A DNA stretch of 15,557 nt, taken from contig NW_026516947.1 in the NCBI RefSeq assembly GCF_025766255.1, positions 1 through 15,557 on the forward strand, in the 5' to 3' direction. Below, one piece after another: positions 7,782-15,557 of this stretch; positions within the stretch are counted from its first letter, which is position 1, and each line of letters begins with the position of its first letter. The notes beneath the pieces are model-generated. The model searched no databases, was not told the DNA's origin, and saw only the letters and a list, made by a program, of their open reading frames with translations. This DNA comes from Zychaea mexicana. Its lineage: Eukaryota; Mucoromycota; Mucoromycetes; Mucorales; Lichtheimiaceae. A program made the position numbers and the translations under genes.

Positions 7782-8638
7782 TAGGGGTCGCAATCTGACC
7801 CACGGGTCAAAACCGACCCACGGGTTGAGGACGGGTCAACGGGTCGGGTTGATGCTTTTCTGACCCACGGGTCAACCCGTCTAACCCTTGACCCGACCCG
7901 TTGACCCGTTGTGACCCGTGTATACATATGATATGTATGAGGTACTTGTATTCAAGTAGTCAATCTTTTTGTTGGGAAGCATCATTATATCAAAGATGTA
8001 GTTGTCAATGTCTGCTATAGAACTGTAACATAAAACGTACCTATATTCTTTTTCATTGTGGGATCATATTTTTTATTCAAGAGTGTAAGATAAGTAAGCT
8101 ATAAGCAATATATGTAATAGGAGTAAAGAAGTAGCAATAGTACAATGAGAATAGACAATAGAGAGTGGCAGTAAGAGACGAGATTTGACAAAAGACAGAA
8201 AAGGAATTGAGAAAAGAAAAACGAAGGAAGAAGGAAGAAGTGAAAAGAAAATGGAAAAGGGAAAAGGATTAGGGGCATATAAGGAAGTCGATTTTTAACC
8301 ACACTTTAACCATTATGCTTTCTTTAATGCATGTGAGCGCAAACGATTTCTTTTGTGATGGCACAAACCCATTTACCTTTAAGAATAATCACACAAAACG
8401 TAGATGTTGCTAGCACTGCTAGGAATTTGCGTGCCATCATCTTAGAGAGCTGTGTATACATATAGTTTTGCACTTCCAGTGCTCAAGCTCAGGTTAATTG
8501 ACACCTCCTTTGTCACCGAATCAAAATCAGTATTGACCCGTCGCGTTGAACGGGTCGGGTTGGGTCAGTGTTTTCTTGACCCGTGGGTCAACGGGTCAGA
8601 CCCTTGACCCGACCCGACCCATCCAATTGCGACCCCTA
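7782..8638. mobile_element. Non-autonomous hAT element, 857 bp
   Basis: The ends are perfect 13-bp inverted repeats, TAGGGGTCGCAAT and ATTGCGACCCCTA, flanked by identical 8-bp duplications CTTGCACA (7774-7781 and 8639-8646). Eight-bp duplications are the hallmark of the hAT superfamily. Both sub-terminal zones (about 7795-7920 and 8533-8625) carry roughly a dozen GACCC/GGGTC pentamers each, in both orientations, the usual form of hAT transposase binding sites. The core (7930-8530) is AT- and purine-rich without a transposase, so the element depends on an enzyme supplied elsewhere. It disrupts the LINE ORF1 and so is younger than it. Confidence 0.95.
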
Positions 8639-8646
8639 CTTGCACA
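8639..8646. repeat. Right 8-bp target site duplication
   Basis: CTTGCACA follows the right inverted repeat of the hAT element and is an exact copy of 7774-7781. Confidence 0.93.
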
Positions 8647-8873
8647 CAATGTATGAGTCGCTTCGACACTCTCAAGGCTTACTGTCCATTGAAGCAGCAA
8701 AAACATCGGATTTGCAAAGCGTTCTCACCAATTTAGACCATCATAAGGAAGCTCGCAATCAATTAATTCAGCAGTTACTTGAAACTATTTGAGAAGTCCA
8801 GCAAACAAGGGAGCAACCAACCAGCGCAACCCCCCCTGAGATGCTGCAACAACTGGTGTCAGCCATTTGAGAT

Positions 8874-9632
8874 ATGCGAGATGATCTGCAATCAACAAGG
8901 GAAAGCCAAGCGGCTGCTCCTATACGGTCATCAGCTGCTGCAGCAAATCAGGCATCAAGCACTGCAGACATGCACAACACAAATAGACGTTGGTGGTTTA
9001 ATCGAGCAATGGCATGCACAGATGAGGAACAACCAGAAATTGTCGGCCCAACAGCAGCACCAGTATTGGCAAGTATCAATGTACCAGTGGCCCGTCAAAA
9101 TGCAGATCAAATATCGGCAACAAACAGGCGTTTGATCGTGGGCCCTTTCAAAGGAACGGCAAACGAGGATCCTCATGCCTCCAGTGAAACAGCTCGTCAC
9201 GCTTTCTTCACACAACTCATTCAAGAACCAGCACTGCGATTAGCTGACCCCACCATCACTGATCGACTTTTCATTGCGGGCGATTTTAATTACAACATGT
9301 GTCAACTGTATTATCTCTCAAATGCCCCCATCTCTTGGCATTCTTTCCTCAACGAACAATTCACTGACTGCATTGTCGATGTCAATCCTGATCTTGATAT
9401 CCCCATCTTCTGGTGGGGAGATACACTGATTTCAATCTTGGACTACATCTTTGCATCAAACACGTTTCGCGGCACTATTCACCAATCAGAGATTCAGTAT
9501 CTCAAAAAGCATGGACTGACCACGCACTGTTGGCCATCACTGTATGGCATGCAAATCCGACCATCACATACCATCAAGATTTCGCCAGTCTCTTGCCAAG
9601 ATGCTCACCGACCTTCATCCTATGGGAGTTAA
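8874..9632 (+). pseudogene. LINE ORF1 tail fused to C-terminal endonuclease half
   Basis: This is an open frame of 252 codons in phase with ORF1. The first part (to about 9160) is ORF1-like and Ala/Gln-rich. From about 9170 it reads as the second half of an exonuclease-endonuclease-phosphatase (AP-type) LINE endonuclease: RLFIAGDFNYN (9268-9300), LDYIFAS (9438-9458). The closing motif WTDHALLAITV is in another frame (9512 on), so a frameshift lies in the A-run at 9504-9508. The N-terminal endonuclease half, with its early Asn and Glu metal-site residues, is missing. An internal deletion seems to have joined ORF1 to mid-endonuclease in frame. In LINEs this domain nicks target DNA to prime reverse transcription; this copy should be inactive. 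Confidence 0.78.
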
Positions 9633-9900
9633 TCATTAATTATTAAAGTTAAAATAAAATGTAATTTTATTTAACATTTAATTAATTAATATTAACGGTG
9701 AATTATAAAAAATAAAAAAATAAAAAAATCTTGATTTTTTAGACTTTTTTTTAATTTTATAAATCTAAATAAGTTTAATATAAATATTATTAATTAACAG
9801 GCTAGACCTTCAGGTCGACGCCCAGAGAAATCGAAGATTTCGGAGCTTGACTGTATCATCCTTTACAATTAATTACTGTTTACAGTATATTTAATTGATA
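9618..9900. other. AT-rich insertion between endonuclease and RT
   Basis: LINE coding sense breaks off near 9620 and resumes at about 9925 (YPSPQEQWEQIKS). The first 180 bp are almost pure A/T, with GTTAAT-type motifs inverted near its ends (9628 and 9792-9798). GACCTTCA occurs at 9610-9617 and again at 9805-9812, which could be an 8-bp target duplication around a 187-bp insert. The remaining part (9805-9900) holds small stems GACCT/AGGTC, GAAATC-GAA-GATTTC and TACTGT/ACAGTA. I cannot identify the source element. Confidence 0.5.
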
Positions 9901-9919
9901 TGGATTGATACTCTACGCT

Positions 9920-12900
9920 CCACCACTATCCCTCTCCACAAGAACAGTGGGAGCAGATCAAAAGCAAAATGACAGAGCACATCCGCGCCTACAGTTGCAA
10001 ACGCGGCTCATGGCGCGAAAAACAACTACGCGCACTTCAGAGGAAACGAAACCGATCTCTGCGCAACCAGCCCTTACCAGCACTTCGCGCCCAATTCTGC
10101 TATCTATGGAGACGCAAATATCAGCATTACAAAAGCAGATCACTGATATGGCGGCCATCCAAGCAGGGGCGTGCTGGTGTGAAAAAGGGGAAACGTCGGC
10201 AGGGTACCTTAAGCATACCCTACAACAACGTCAACATTCACGATATATCCATCAGCTTGCACATCCCGACACTGGTATTATTTAAACTGACACGTCTGGT
10301 ATACAAGACGCTGCATCATCCTTCTATCAAACGCTGTACTCCGCTGAAGAGGTCCCGACGATGCAGTCACTACCCTATTACAAAACATTTCATCGACTTG
10401 TCAACTATCTGAGGCAGCAGCGACATCCCTTTCGACTGATTTCAATATTGAAGATCTACAGCAGGCAGCTAAACGCGCACCCAAGCAGAGTAGTCCCGGT
10501 CCAGATGGCATCGCATACTCCTTTTGGTATTTGCTTTTCAAGCATCCTCTGTATGCAGAACTGGTGTGCACCGTATACAACGAATCATGCCAGGCTTCTC
10601 TGTACCCTCCTTCCTGGCAAGAGACTTGTGTCTGTCTCCTGCCTAAGAAAGGGGACTTGACATCGCTTCGTAACTGGCGTCTGATCAGCCTCATCAATTG
10701 CGACGCCAAAATATTTACCCGTTTACTAAACTCACGCATCATCGTGGCAGCTCAACCTCTCATAAATACGTACCAAACCGGCTTTCTTCCTGGCCGATTT
10801 ATTGCCGACAACGGTCTCCTTGTTCGCTTAATGATGGAACATACTCGTCACAGCAACTCAGAAGCAATTTCGCTCCAACTTGATTTCGAAAAAGCATATG
10901 ATCATGTGTCTCGTCGATATCTCACACGCGTTCGTGATCATTATGGCTTTCGATCCTGCATGGTCGAAAGTATTTGCACATTGTTCTTCAACACCGCCAT
11001 TCGCATCAACATTAACGGCCACATTAGCTCTCCTATCTATCAACACTGAGGCTTGCGACAAGGCGACCACCTGTCGCCCATTCTTTTCAACTTAGCTTTG
11101 GAACCACTTCTCCGAGCTATTTTAATGGATGATAGCTTCACAGGCGTGACGCCTTTGACCGGCACCTCACTTGCACCACACTATGCAAATCCTCCTCCAC
11201 CTTTAAAAGTGTTGGGATACACTGACGACGTTTTTGTTTCCTTGAGCTCCCCTGCTGACCTCACATGCCTTCAGTCGCATCTCAACACATATCAACAAGC
11301 ATCGAACGCCAAATTGAACGCACACAAAACCATCCACATGTCCTTGTCCGGGTCATCTCAGCCCGCTTGGATTCCCTGTTTGAGCATGTACGGCTATCCA
11401 CCATGTCATGATCGTAGCTCCTTGGATCTGGTCATATATCTCGGCTTTCTGCTCTGCTCTTCGCCGATTCAATTACAACATTTCCTTGATCAACTGCTCA
11501 TCGATATTCAGACCAGCTGCAACATCCATCAACAACGCCAACTTTCAGTGCGGGGACGAGCCACTGTCTTGAATACGTTGATTTTGTCTCACTTGTGGCA
11601 CATTTTGCGCCTCACTAGTGCTCCTAAGGCCACTTTTTGGAACAAACTCTGGTCTATCAGCATCAATTTCCTTCTGTATTATATGTTCCCCAGGATACGC
11701 TACGATCATCTCTATCTTCCGCGCCCTGAGGGTGGCCTACAAGTACTGGATCCACGCCTGCAACAGCATGCACTCGTCCTACGATGGCTCCTACCAACGC
11801 TCGAATACCCAACTTCAGGGTCGGCTTCCGCTTCTGTGGTCGTGCCATATATTGCCCACCACCTCTTGACCATACGCCCAGACATTGCCGATCACCGTCT
11901 TCAATTTGTTTTTCCCGACGCACGTGCAAAGTCGTGGCAACAAGCACCAACGACCATCGCCACTATTCTCTATCACGCTGCCGACCAACTACCACCAGAC
12001 CACTCAGTACTACGTCTCTCGCCAACACTCGCTTTACAACTACCGACAGCAGCTATATGTGAACCTTCAGATAGCCCCAAGCTCTCCAGCGTTATTCGAC
12101 CAGCGACTCTCTCATCTATGCCTGTGTTGAATGTATACATCTTCGACTCTTCTTTGGGATATCTTCGCCCTCGTTTCCCTGCTGATGGTCCACACGCTTT
12201 TCCCCGGGTTGTAGCTCGGTTTATTCAAGCAATTATCAATGGAACCATCCGCCTCAGCTTCTTTTTTGCACGACTATGTGTTCCTGCTACTTTCGCTTAT
12301 AGCTACTCCACAGGTGTCTCAGGCACCACAGATGGCTCACTGCTTGTCGCCTCATATGACCATCTGCTATCACCTGCACCAATTTCCTCGCATCATTTTC
12401 GTCGCAACTGTGTCCGCCACACCATCTCCAACCGATCGCCAACATCAACGATTTCTGCAGCAAACTGGCACAAATTCTGGGCCGAATCTATGTTTTCGTC
12501 CATCCGTAACACATGGTTTCGTACTGTACACCATAAATTGCCTACTGCTGCATCGCTCAACCGAATCGTTCCAGACTTTTTACCTACTTCTTTCTGTCAA
12601 CTATGTCATTCAATGGTGGATACTCTCGACCACTTTTTGGTCACCTGCCCTGTACGCTGGTTGGTATGGACCTGTACGTGGGGGCCTCTTTTCTTTTGTA
12701 CCCTGAGGCTCACGCCCTGATTCAAATCATCACAAAACTTGACTGGCACCTCCTCCCCACCCTATCCACCCGTAAATACTCCGCCACTATACAATGCACA
12801 TTACTAGCCATTTGGCGCGACTACTGGTCTTATATTTTTGACAACACCCCTTTCCTTCCTGACGCCGTCGCTCGTTCAGCTTTGTCGCTAATCCCAAACT

Positions 12901-13031
12901 ACTTGGGACAGCTTCTGACGGCTAGTGTCATCATTATAGATTTTTCTCTCTTCCTTCATATGATTTATTCTACTATAGTTCTTTATTTCTTCGTGGCTCG
13001 CCCCTTGCATCTGCTACGCGTGACCGCTTAA
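9920..13031 (+). pseudogene. LINE reverse transcriptase ORF2, frameshifted
   Basis: Coding sense moves through frames: frame 3 (about 9925-10080, basic linker), frame 2 (about 10080-10345, CEKGETSAGYLK, stop TAA at 10283), frame 1 (about 10353-12718) and frame 3 again (about 12710-13031). RT landmarks in frame 1 are QSSPGPDGIAY, LPKKGDL, NWRLISLIN, QTGFLPGRFIADN, LDFEKAYD (motif A), TGA at 11047 where Arg is expected, GLRQGDHLSP (motif B) and GYTDDV (11215-11232, the YxDD catalytic box as YTDD and not the common YADD). A C-x2-C-x8-H-x4-C knuckle follows (CQLCHSMVDTLDHFLVTC, 12595-12648). The enzyme would copy LINE RNA at the nicked target. Stops and frameshifts make it non-functional. Confidence 0.92.
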
Positions 13032-13067
13032 TAAAATCCGGTTCAATTTGAGCCTATACAAAAAAAA
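13030..13067 (+). terminator. LINE 3' end: AATAAA and A-tail
   Basis: AATAAA (13030-13035) overlaps the last stop codon of ORF2 (TAA 13029-13031). An uninterrupted A8 run follows at 13060-13067 and marks the likely end of the retrotransposed copy. No duplicate of the following bases (CTACGAAACGG) was found upstream of the LINE. Confidence 0.65.
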
Positions 13068-13356
13068 CTACGAAACGGTTCCACACAAAAACAAGTTTAA
13101 TAAGTTTCTTGATTCTATTAGACTTATCCACAATTATCAATTCAATTACTTGTATGATACTTGAAGGATGGGCCATTTGATACTTAAGTGTGAGATTCCA
13201 TGGTATATGCTGCATCTTCAAGGACCAGGCATATCTGTGATGAACATCACTTATATACCAATGGCACTTCCGTATGGATGTGAGTTGTATCTTTGAGGAC
13301 AACTATGTCTGCGATCTTCTCCAAATTGCTAACGAGTAGATATAGTAGGGTATAAA
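13068..13356. other. Non-coding interval beside the LINE
   Basis: I see no gene. Two related stretches about 75 bp apart, TGCATCTTCAAGGAC (13211) and TGTATCTTTGAGGAC (13286), continue with further similarity (CATATCTGTGAT and TATGTCTGCGAT), which suggests an old tandem duplication. The minus-strand frame 13054-13302 has no recognisable motif. Confidence 0.4.
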
Positions 13357-13449
13357 ATTTTCAAAATCTGGAGATATCTGCAGAGTTCCAATATCTGCAG
13401 GGAAGGAATCTGATTGGCCGGAGTGCAAATATCTCCAGATTTTGAAAAT
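13357..13449. repeat. 93-bp foldback element with perfect 21-bp arms
   Basis: The 21 bases at 13357-13377 (starting ATTTTCAAAATC) are the exact reverse complement of 13429-13449. The 51-bp loop contains the direct repeat ATATCTGCAG (13374-13383 and 13391-13400), of which the first copy overlaps the left arm. No ORF crosses it with sense. It resembles a tiny MITE or a long-stem non-coding RNA; no clear target duplication flanks it. Confidence 0.85.
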
Positions 13450-13992
13450 CCACCTCCTGAGCACGGATTTTCTACAAATATTTAAAATATCCTGATGTAG
13501 ATCACGATCTTTTGACGAACAGATCAATTTTTTTTTGCTTACAGAAGAAAAAGAAAGATGTGCTTGTTTAGACCGTTTTATAACTTGAATTGGATATATG
13601 TTTTTACAAGTACTACAATACAGTGGTTGAGAAGTTTAGTAAAGGGTCTCAAAGTTCTCTCCAGCGATTTCGTTTCCTATTGGCTACTTTCAAAATCCGC
13701 TCAGAAATCTGTTTAAGAGGTATACACACTAGTGTATCATGAGTAGCGGAAAACCCCCTTAAATATGTATAAGGTTAACTTGCACAATCATACCATAGTA
13801 CTATAGAAAGTAATTATTTTGTACTTTGATGTTGTACTAAAATTCGGCCTTATATCTAAAGTATCCAGGATCTTAAAGAAAGGAATTATTTAACGGTCAT
13901 GAACAAGAGTAGATAATAAAAAATTATAAATTGACACGAATTAAAAAACGCATAGAAGGAGCACAATATAGCGTTTGTCGTCTTGGACTTAC
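13450..13992. other. No recognisable gene
   Basis: The interval is AT-rich DNA. The open frame 13303-13527 (minus) crosses the 93-bp hairpin and has no known motif. I see no structured RNA or repeats beyond simple AT tracts. Confidence 0.45.
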
Positions 13993-14109
13993 ATATCTTC
14001 TCTGTGGAATTCTGACCGAGTGGATAATCGTTCGGCTGCTTCAAGATACCTGTTGTGCAAGCTCGCACAGTGTTTGAAACAACTTTGTTGGATTTAGGAT
14101 CAAATTCCT
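13993..14109 (-). pseudogene. Isolated exon-like stretch of unknown protein
   Basis: On the minus strand a 117-nt open segment is bounded by a good acceptor (TGTAATCTTTTAG, ending 14110) and a strong donor (GTAAGT, 13992-13987). It reads EFDPKSNKVVSNTVRACTTG followed by ILKQPNDYPLGQNSTEKI, a protein-like composition unlike the surrounding translation. I do not recognise the family and could find no convincing neighbouring exon on either side. It may be a gene relic, or an exon whose partners are diverged. The longer minus frame 13886-14206 simply reads through both proposed introns. Confidence 0.3.
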
Positions 14110-14145
14110 CTAAAAGATTACATAAAGTAATGGGTATTACTAGGG

Positions 14146-14350
14146 ACACTCCAAAAAAGTGACTCGACACTCCATTTTTCCTCAAATGAACCAAATAGTT
14201 GCACAAAAATAAACAGTTGCTCTATAAATATACCAACAAAAGACTATTAAAGGAAGAGGAGTATTTGGAGTGTTGCAATCGCCATGATGGCGTTGTAGGC
14301 GTTTGGAGTGTTTTTGGAGTGTTGCAATTGCCATGATGGCGTCGTAGGCG
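14146..14350. repeat. GGAGTGT/ACACTCC cluster with 49-bp direct repeat
   Basis: ACACTCC occurs at 14146 and 14167, and its inverse GGAGTGT at 14267, 14305 and 14316. Two 38-bp near-identical copies (14264-14301 and 14313-14350; two C/T differences) have a 49-bp period. Each contains a palindrome core, CGCCATGATGGCG (14280-14292), with one base changed in the second copy. The cluster lies 130-330 bp upstream of the MULE reading frame, so it may be part of that element's terminal or sub-terminal region. Confidence 0.7.
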
Positions 14351-14477
14351 TTGAGCTTATGAAATTGTTTACTACTACCATGACTGATAAAGCTACGAAG
14401 TGTCTATTATATAAGTTGACAAGTTTATAAAGAAAAAGGATAAATCCCCTTTTCTTCCTCTCTCCCTTTTCTATGAA

Positions 14478-15557
14478 ATGAACGCTACAAGAACAGATAC
14501 CATGGTCGATCTTATTGGCACCAAATATGATTCGATAAATCAGCTCCGAGTAAAGGTTCAAGAGATGGCCCCAAAGAATCAATTTGCAACATCCACCAAG
14601 CGCAGCAACAGTCGAAATATCTACATCCACTGTGTCCATGGGGGTGTCTACAGGAACTGTCATGACATCGACGATGATGAACGTGAAAGATTGGTATCGA
14701 CACAGAAGACCGGTTGTGCTTGGGAGCTCTTTGGCTCATACATGCAGAAAATCAAAAAATGGGTGATTAAACGTGTCAGCAGCGCCGACAGCCACAATCA
14801 TTTATTTGACAGTAATGCAGCAGCATCTTACCATCAACATCGAAAGCCAACAGCTGATATTGCCAGTCGCATCTTGTCAATGACAGAGACTTCTATCAAA
14901 CCAGCCAAGATTTGTCAAGAGTTACAAAACAACGACGAAGGCACAATCGTGACGATCAAGGATATTTACAATTTCCGCCAAAAAATATTCAAAGACGACA
15001 AATCTGGTGCATTCAGCAAACTATTCAGCTTCTTGGTCAGCAATCAATATATCGTAAGATATCGCATAGACAGTAAAACGGAAACATTGCAAGCATTGTT
15101 CGTTACACATCAAGTTGGCTTGGAAAAAGCAAGGCGATTTTGAAGAAGTCATCAGTCTCGGTGCGACGTATGGAACGAACAGCAGAAGATGCCGCTAATC
15201 AACGTTGTTGGGGTCAGTAACTTTGGTATGACGTCGCTACACAATATATTAATCGCATCAGCAGTTGTCGTCAATGGAAAAAACCGATTAGTATCTATGG
15301 GTTACGAAAACCATTCCTGATAGTATTTGGCCCGAAGGTGATGTCGGTATTTTCATTACTGATAACGAGAAGGCGCTCATCACTGCCATCAATACTATCT
15401 TTCCGACATCGACTCATCTTCTATGCGTTTGGCACATTGGCGCAGCATTTGATCTCTCAGTTTAGTGGCTGCTTTCCGAAGAGAAGCGAGAAGTACAGTA
15501 CAAGCAAGTCAAGAGCGTTGTGAATTGCATGATTTACAAGTAAAAAGATGAAGAGAA
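14478..15557 (+). pseudogene. MULE (Mutator-like) transposase, 3' truncated by window
   Basis: The first frame (14478-15143, 221 codons) has the N-terminal FAR1/WRKY-GCM1-type DNA-binding region: IYIHCVHGGVYRN, a second Cys in TGCAWELF, then KKWVIKRV...HNH. After a frameshift at about 15140 the DDE core continues in frame 1 (FEEVISLGATYGTN), frame 3 (MPLINVVGVSNFGMTSL, 15189 on) and frame 1 again (15298 on; GIFITDNEKALI and HLLCVWHI). The D of TDNE and the C-x2-H (CVWH) motif of MULE transposases are present. The first catalytic Asp, expected where GATYGTN begins, is Gly (GGT at 15160). TAG and TAA codons follow after the WHI motif. The enzyme would cut and paste a Mutator-type element; this copy is dead. 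Terminal repeats were not identified. Confidence 0.88.

Larger units (their letters stand above)
7286..8872 (+). pseudogene. LINE ORF1, Gln-rich, interrupted
   Basis: The frame opens MDPYQNSQLAF and runs into runs of YEQQQ and QQQ. It is broken by TAG at 7592 and TAG at 7685, then by the hAT element at 7782. With that element and one 8-bp target copy left out, the frame carries on exactly (...NLH then TMYESLRHSQ...) as a helical, charged region. TGA codons follow at 8790 and 8868. Each stop is one C-to-T change from Gln (CAG) or Arg (CGA), which fits the local sequence (EQ*AQ, AI*DMRDD). In LINEs ORF1 is the nucleic-acid-binding, RNP-forming protein. I see no zinc knuckle here. Confidence 0.8.
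7286..13067 (+). mobile_element. L1-type LINE retrotransposon, degraded, nested insertions
   Basis: In order there are a Gln-rich coiled-coil-like ORF1 (7286 on), an endonuclease portion (GDFN, LDYIFAS, WTDHALLAI), reverse transcriptase (10380-11400), a C-terminal CCHC-type knuckle (12595-12648), AATAAA at 13030 and an A8 tail at 13060-13067. This is the standard layout of an L1-like element. The 5' end is unsure: the ATG at 7286 is the first supported base and the untranslated leader may begin at about 7100. No target duplication was found. At least six premature stops and several frameshifts make it inactive. It is interrupted by a hAT element (7782-8638) and an AT-rich block (about 9618-9900). 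Confidence 0.93.

Noticed and set aside
7458..7927. Two long minus-strand frames (111 and 142 codons)
   Set aside because: They are shadows of the CAG-rich LINE ORF1 and of the GACCC repeats of the hAT element; CAG repeats read antisense as Leu/Val-rich protein.
11618..12706. Frames of 83-155 codons overlapping the reverse transcriptase
   Set aside because: They are out-of-phase shadows. Frame 1 carries all the RT and zinc-knuckle motifs.
14247..14739. Minus-strand frames of 138 and 75 codons
   Set aside because: They are antisense to the MULE N-terminal domain and to the 49-bp repeat, and have no recognisable protein features.

Overview
The window looks like a repeat-rich, gene-poor stretch of a fungal nuclear genome, most likely an early-diverging fungus of the Mucoromycota (Mucorales-like). 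The reasons are an AT-rich background, one gene built of ten short exons with 54-100 nt GT-AG introns, an L1-type LINE and a MULE transposase of the kind I associate with that group, and a protein type I recall only from those fungi. The taxonomic call is inference from sequence style, not from a search.

Layout. 1-625: no recognisable gene. 688-1036: minisatellite of mixed 15- and 16-bp units. 1149-1203: three tandem AT-rich palindromes. 1246-1576: a 331-bp fragment, intron included, that is an exact copy of part of the gene further right. 1577-3733: no firm gene; a possible broken small secreted or membrane protein gene, a TGGTCATCGCC repeat cluster, a GC-rich double-hairpin segment and several short inverted repeats. 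3734-5910 (minus strand): the only intact cellular gene, ten exons and about 515 codons. It belongs to an uncharacterised type with a charged C-terminal tail ending in a KKRK basic cluster. 5911-6706: its upstream region and a weak coding remnant. 6707-7095: a foldback (MITE-like) element.

7286-13067: one decayed L1-like LINE (plus strand) with a Gln-rich ORF1, part of an endonuclease domain, reverse transcriptase, C-terminal zinc knuckle, AATAAA and an A8 tail. It is broken by stops and frameshifts. A non-autonomous hAT element with perfect 8-bp target duplications (7782-8638) sits in ORF1, and an AT-rich block separates the endonuclease from the RT. 13068-13992: non-coding apart from a 93-bp perfect-arm hairpin element. 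13993-14109: an isolated exon-like stretch on the minus strand. 14146-14350: a cluster of GGAGTGT/ACACTCC motifs and a 49-bp direct repeat. 14478 to the right edge: a MULE transposase pseudogene that runs off the window.

The elements show an order of events: LINE insertion, then hAT insertion into the LINE. The intact gene has no visible functional link to the mobile elements. I found no CRISPR array, rRNA or tRNA. I cannot claim a new multi-gene system. The items most worth follow-up are the ten-exon gene, its exact 331-bp partial duplicate, and the nested LINE/hAT structure.
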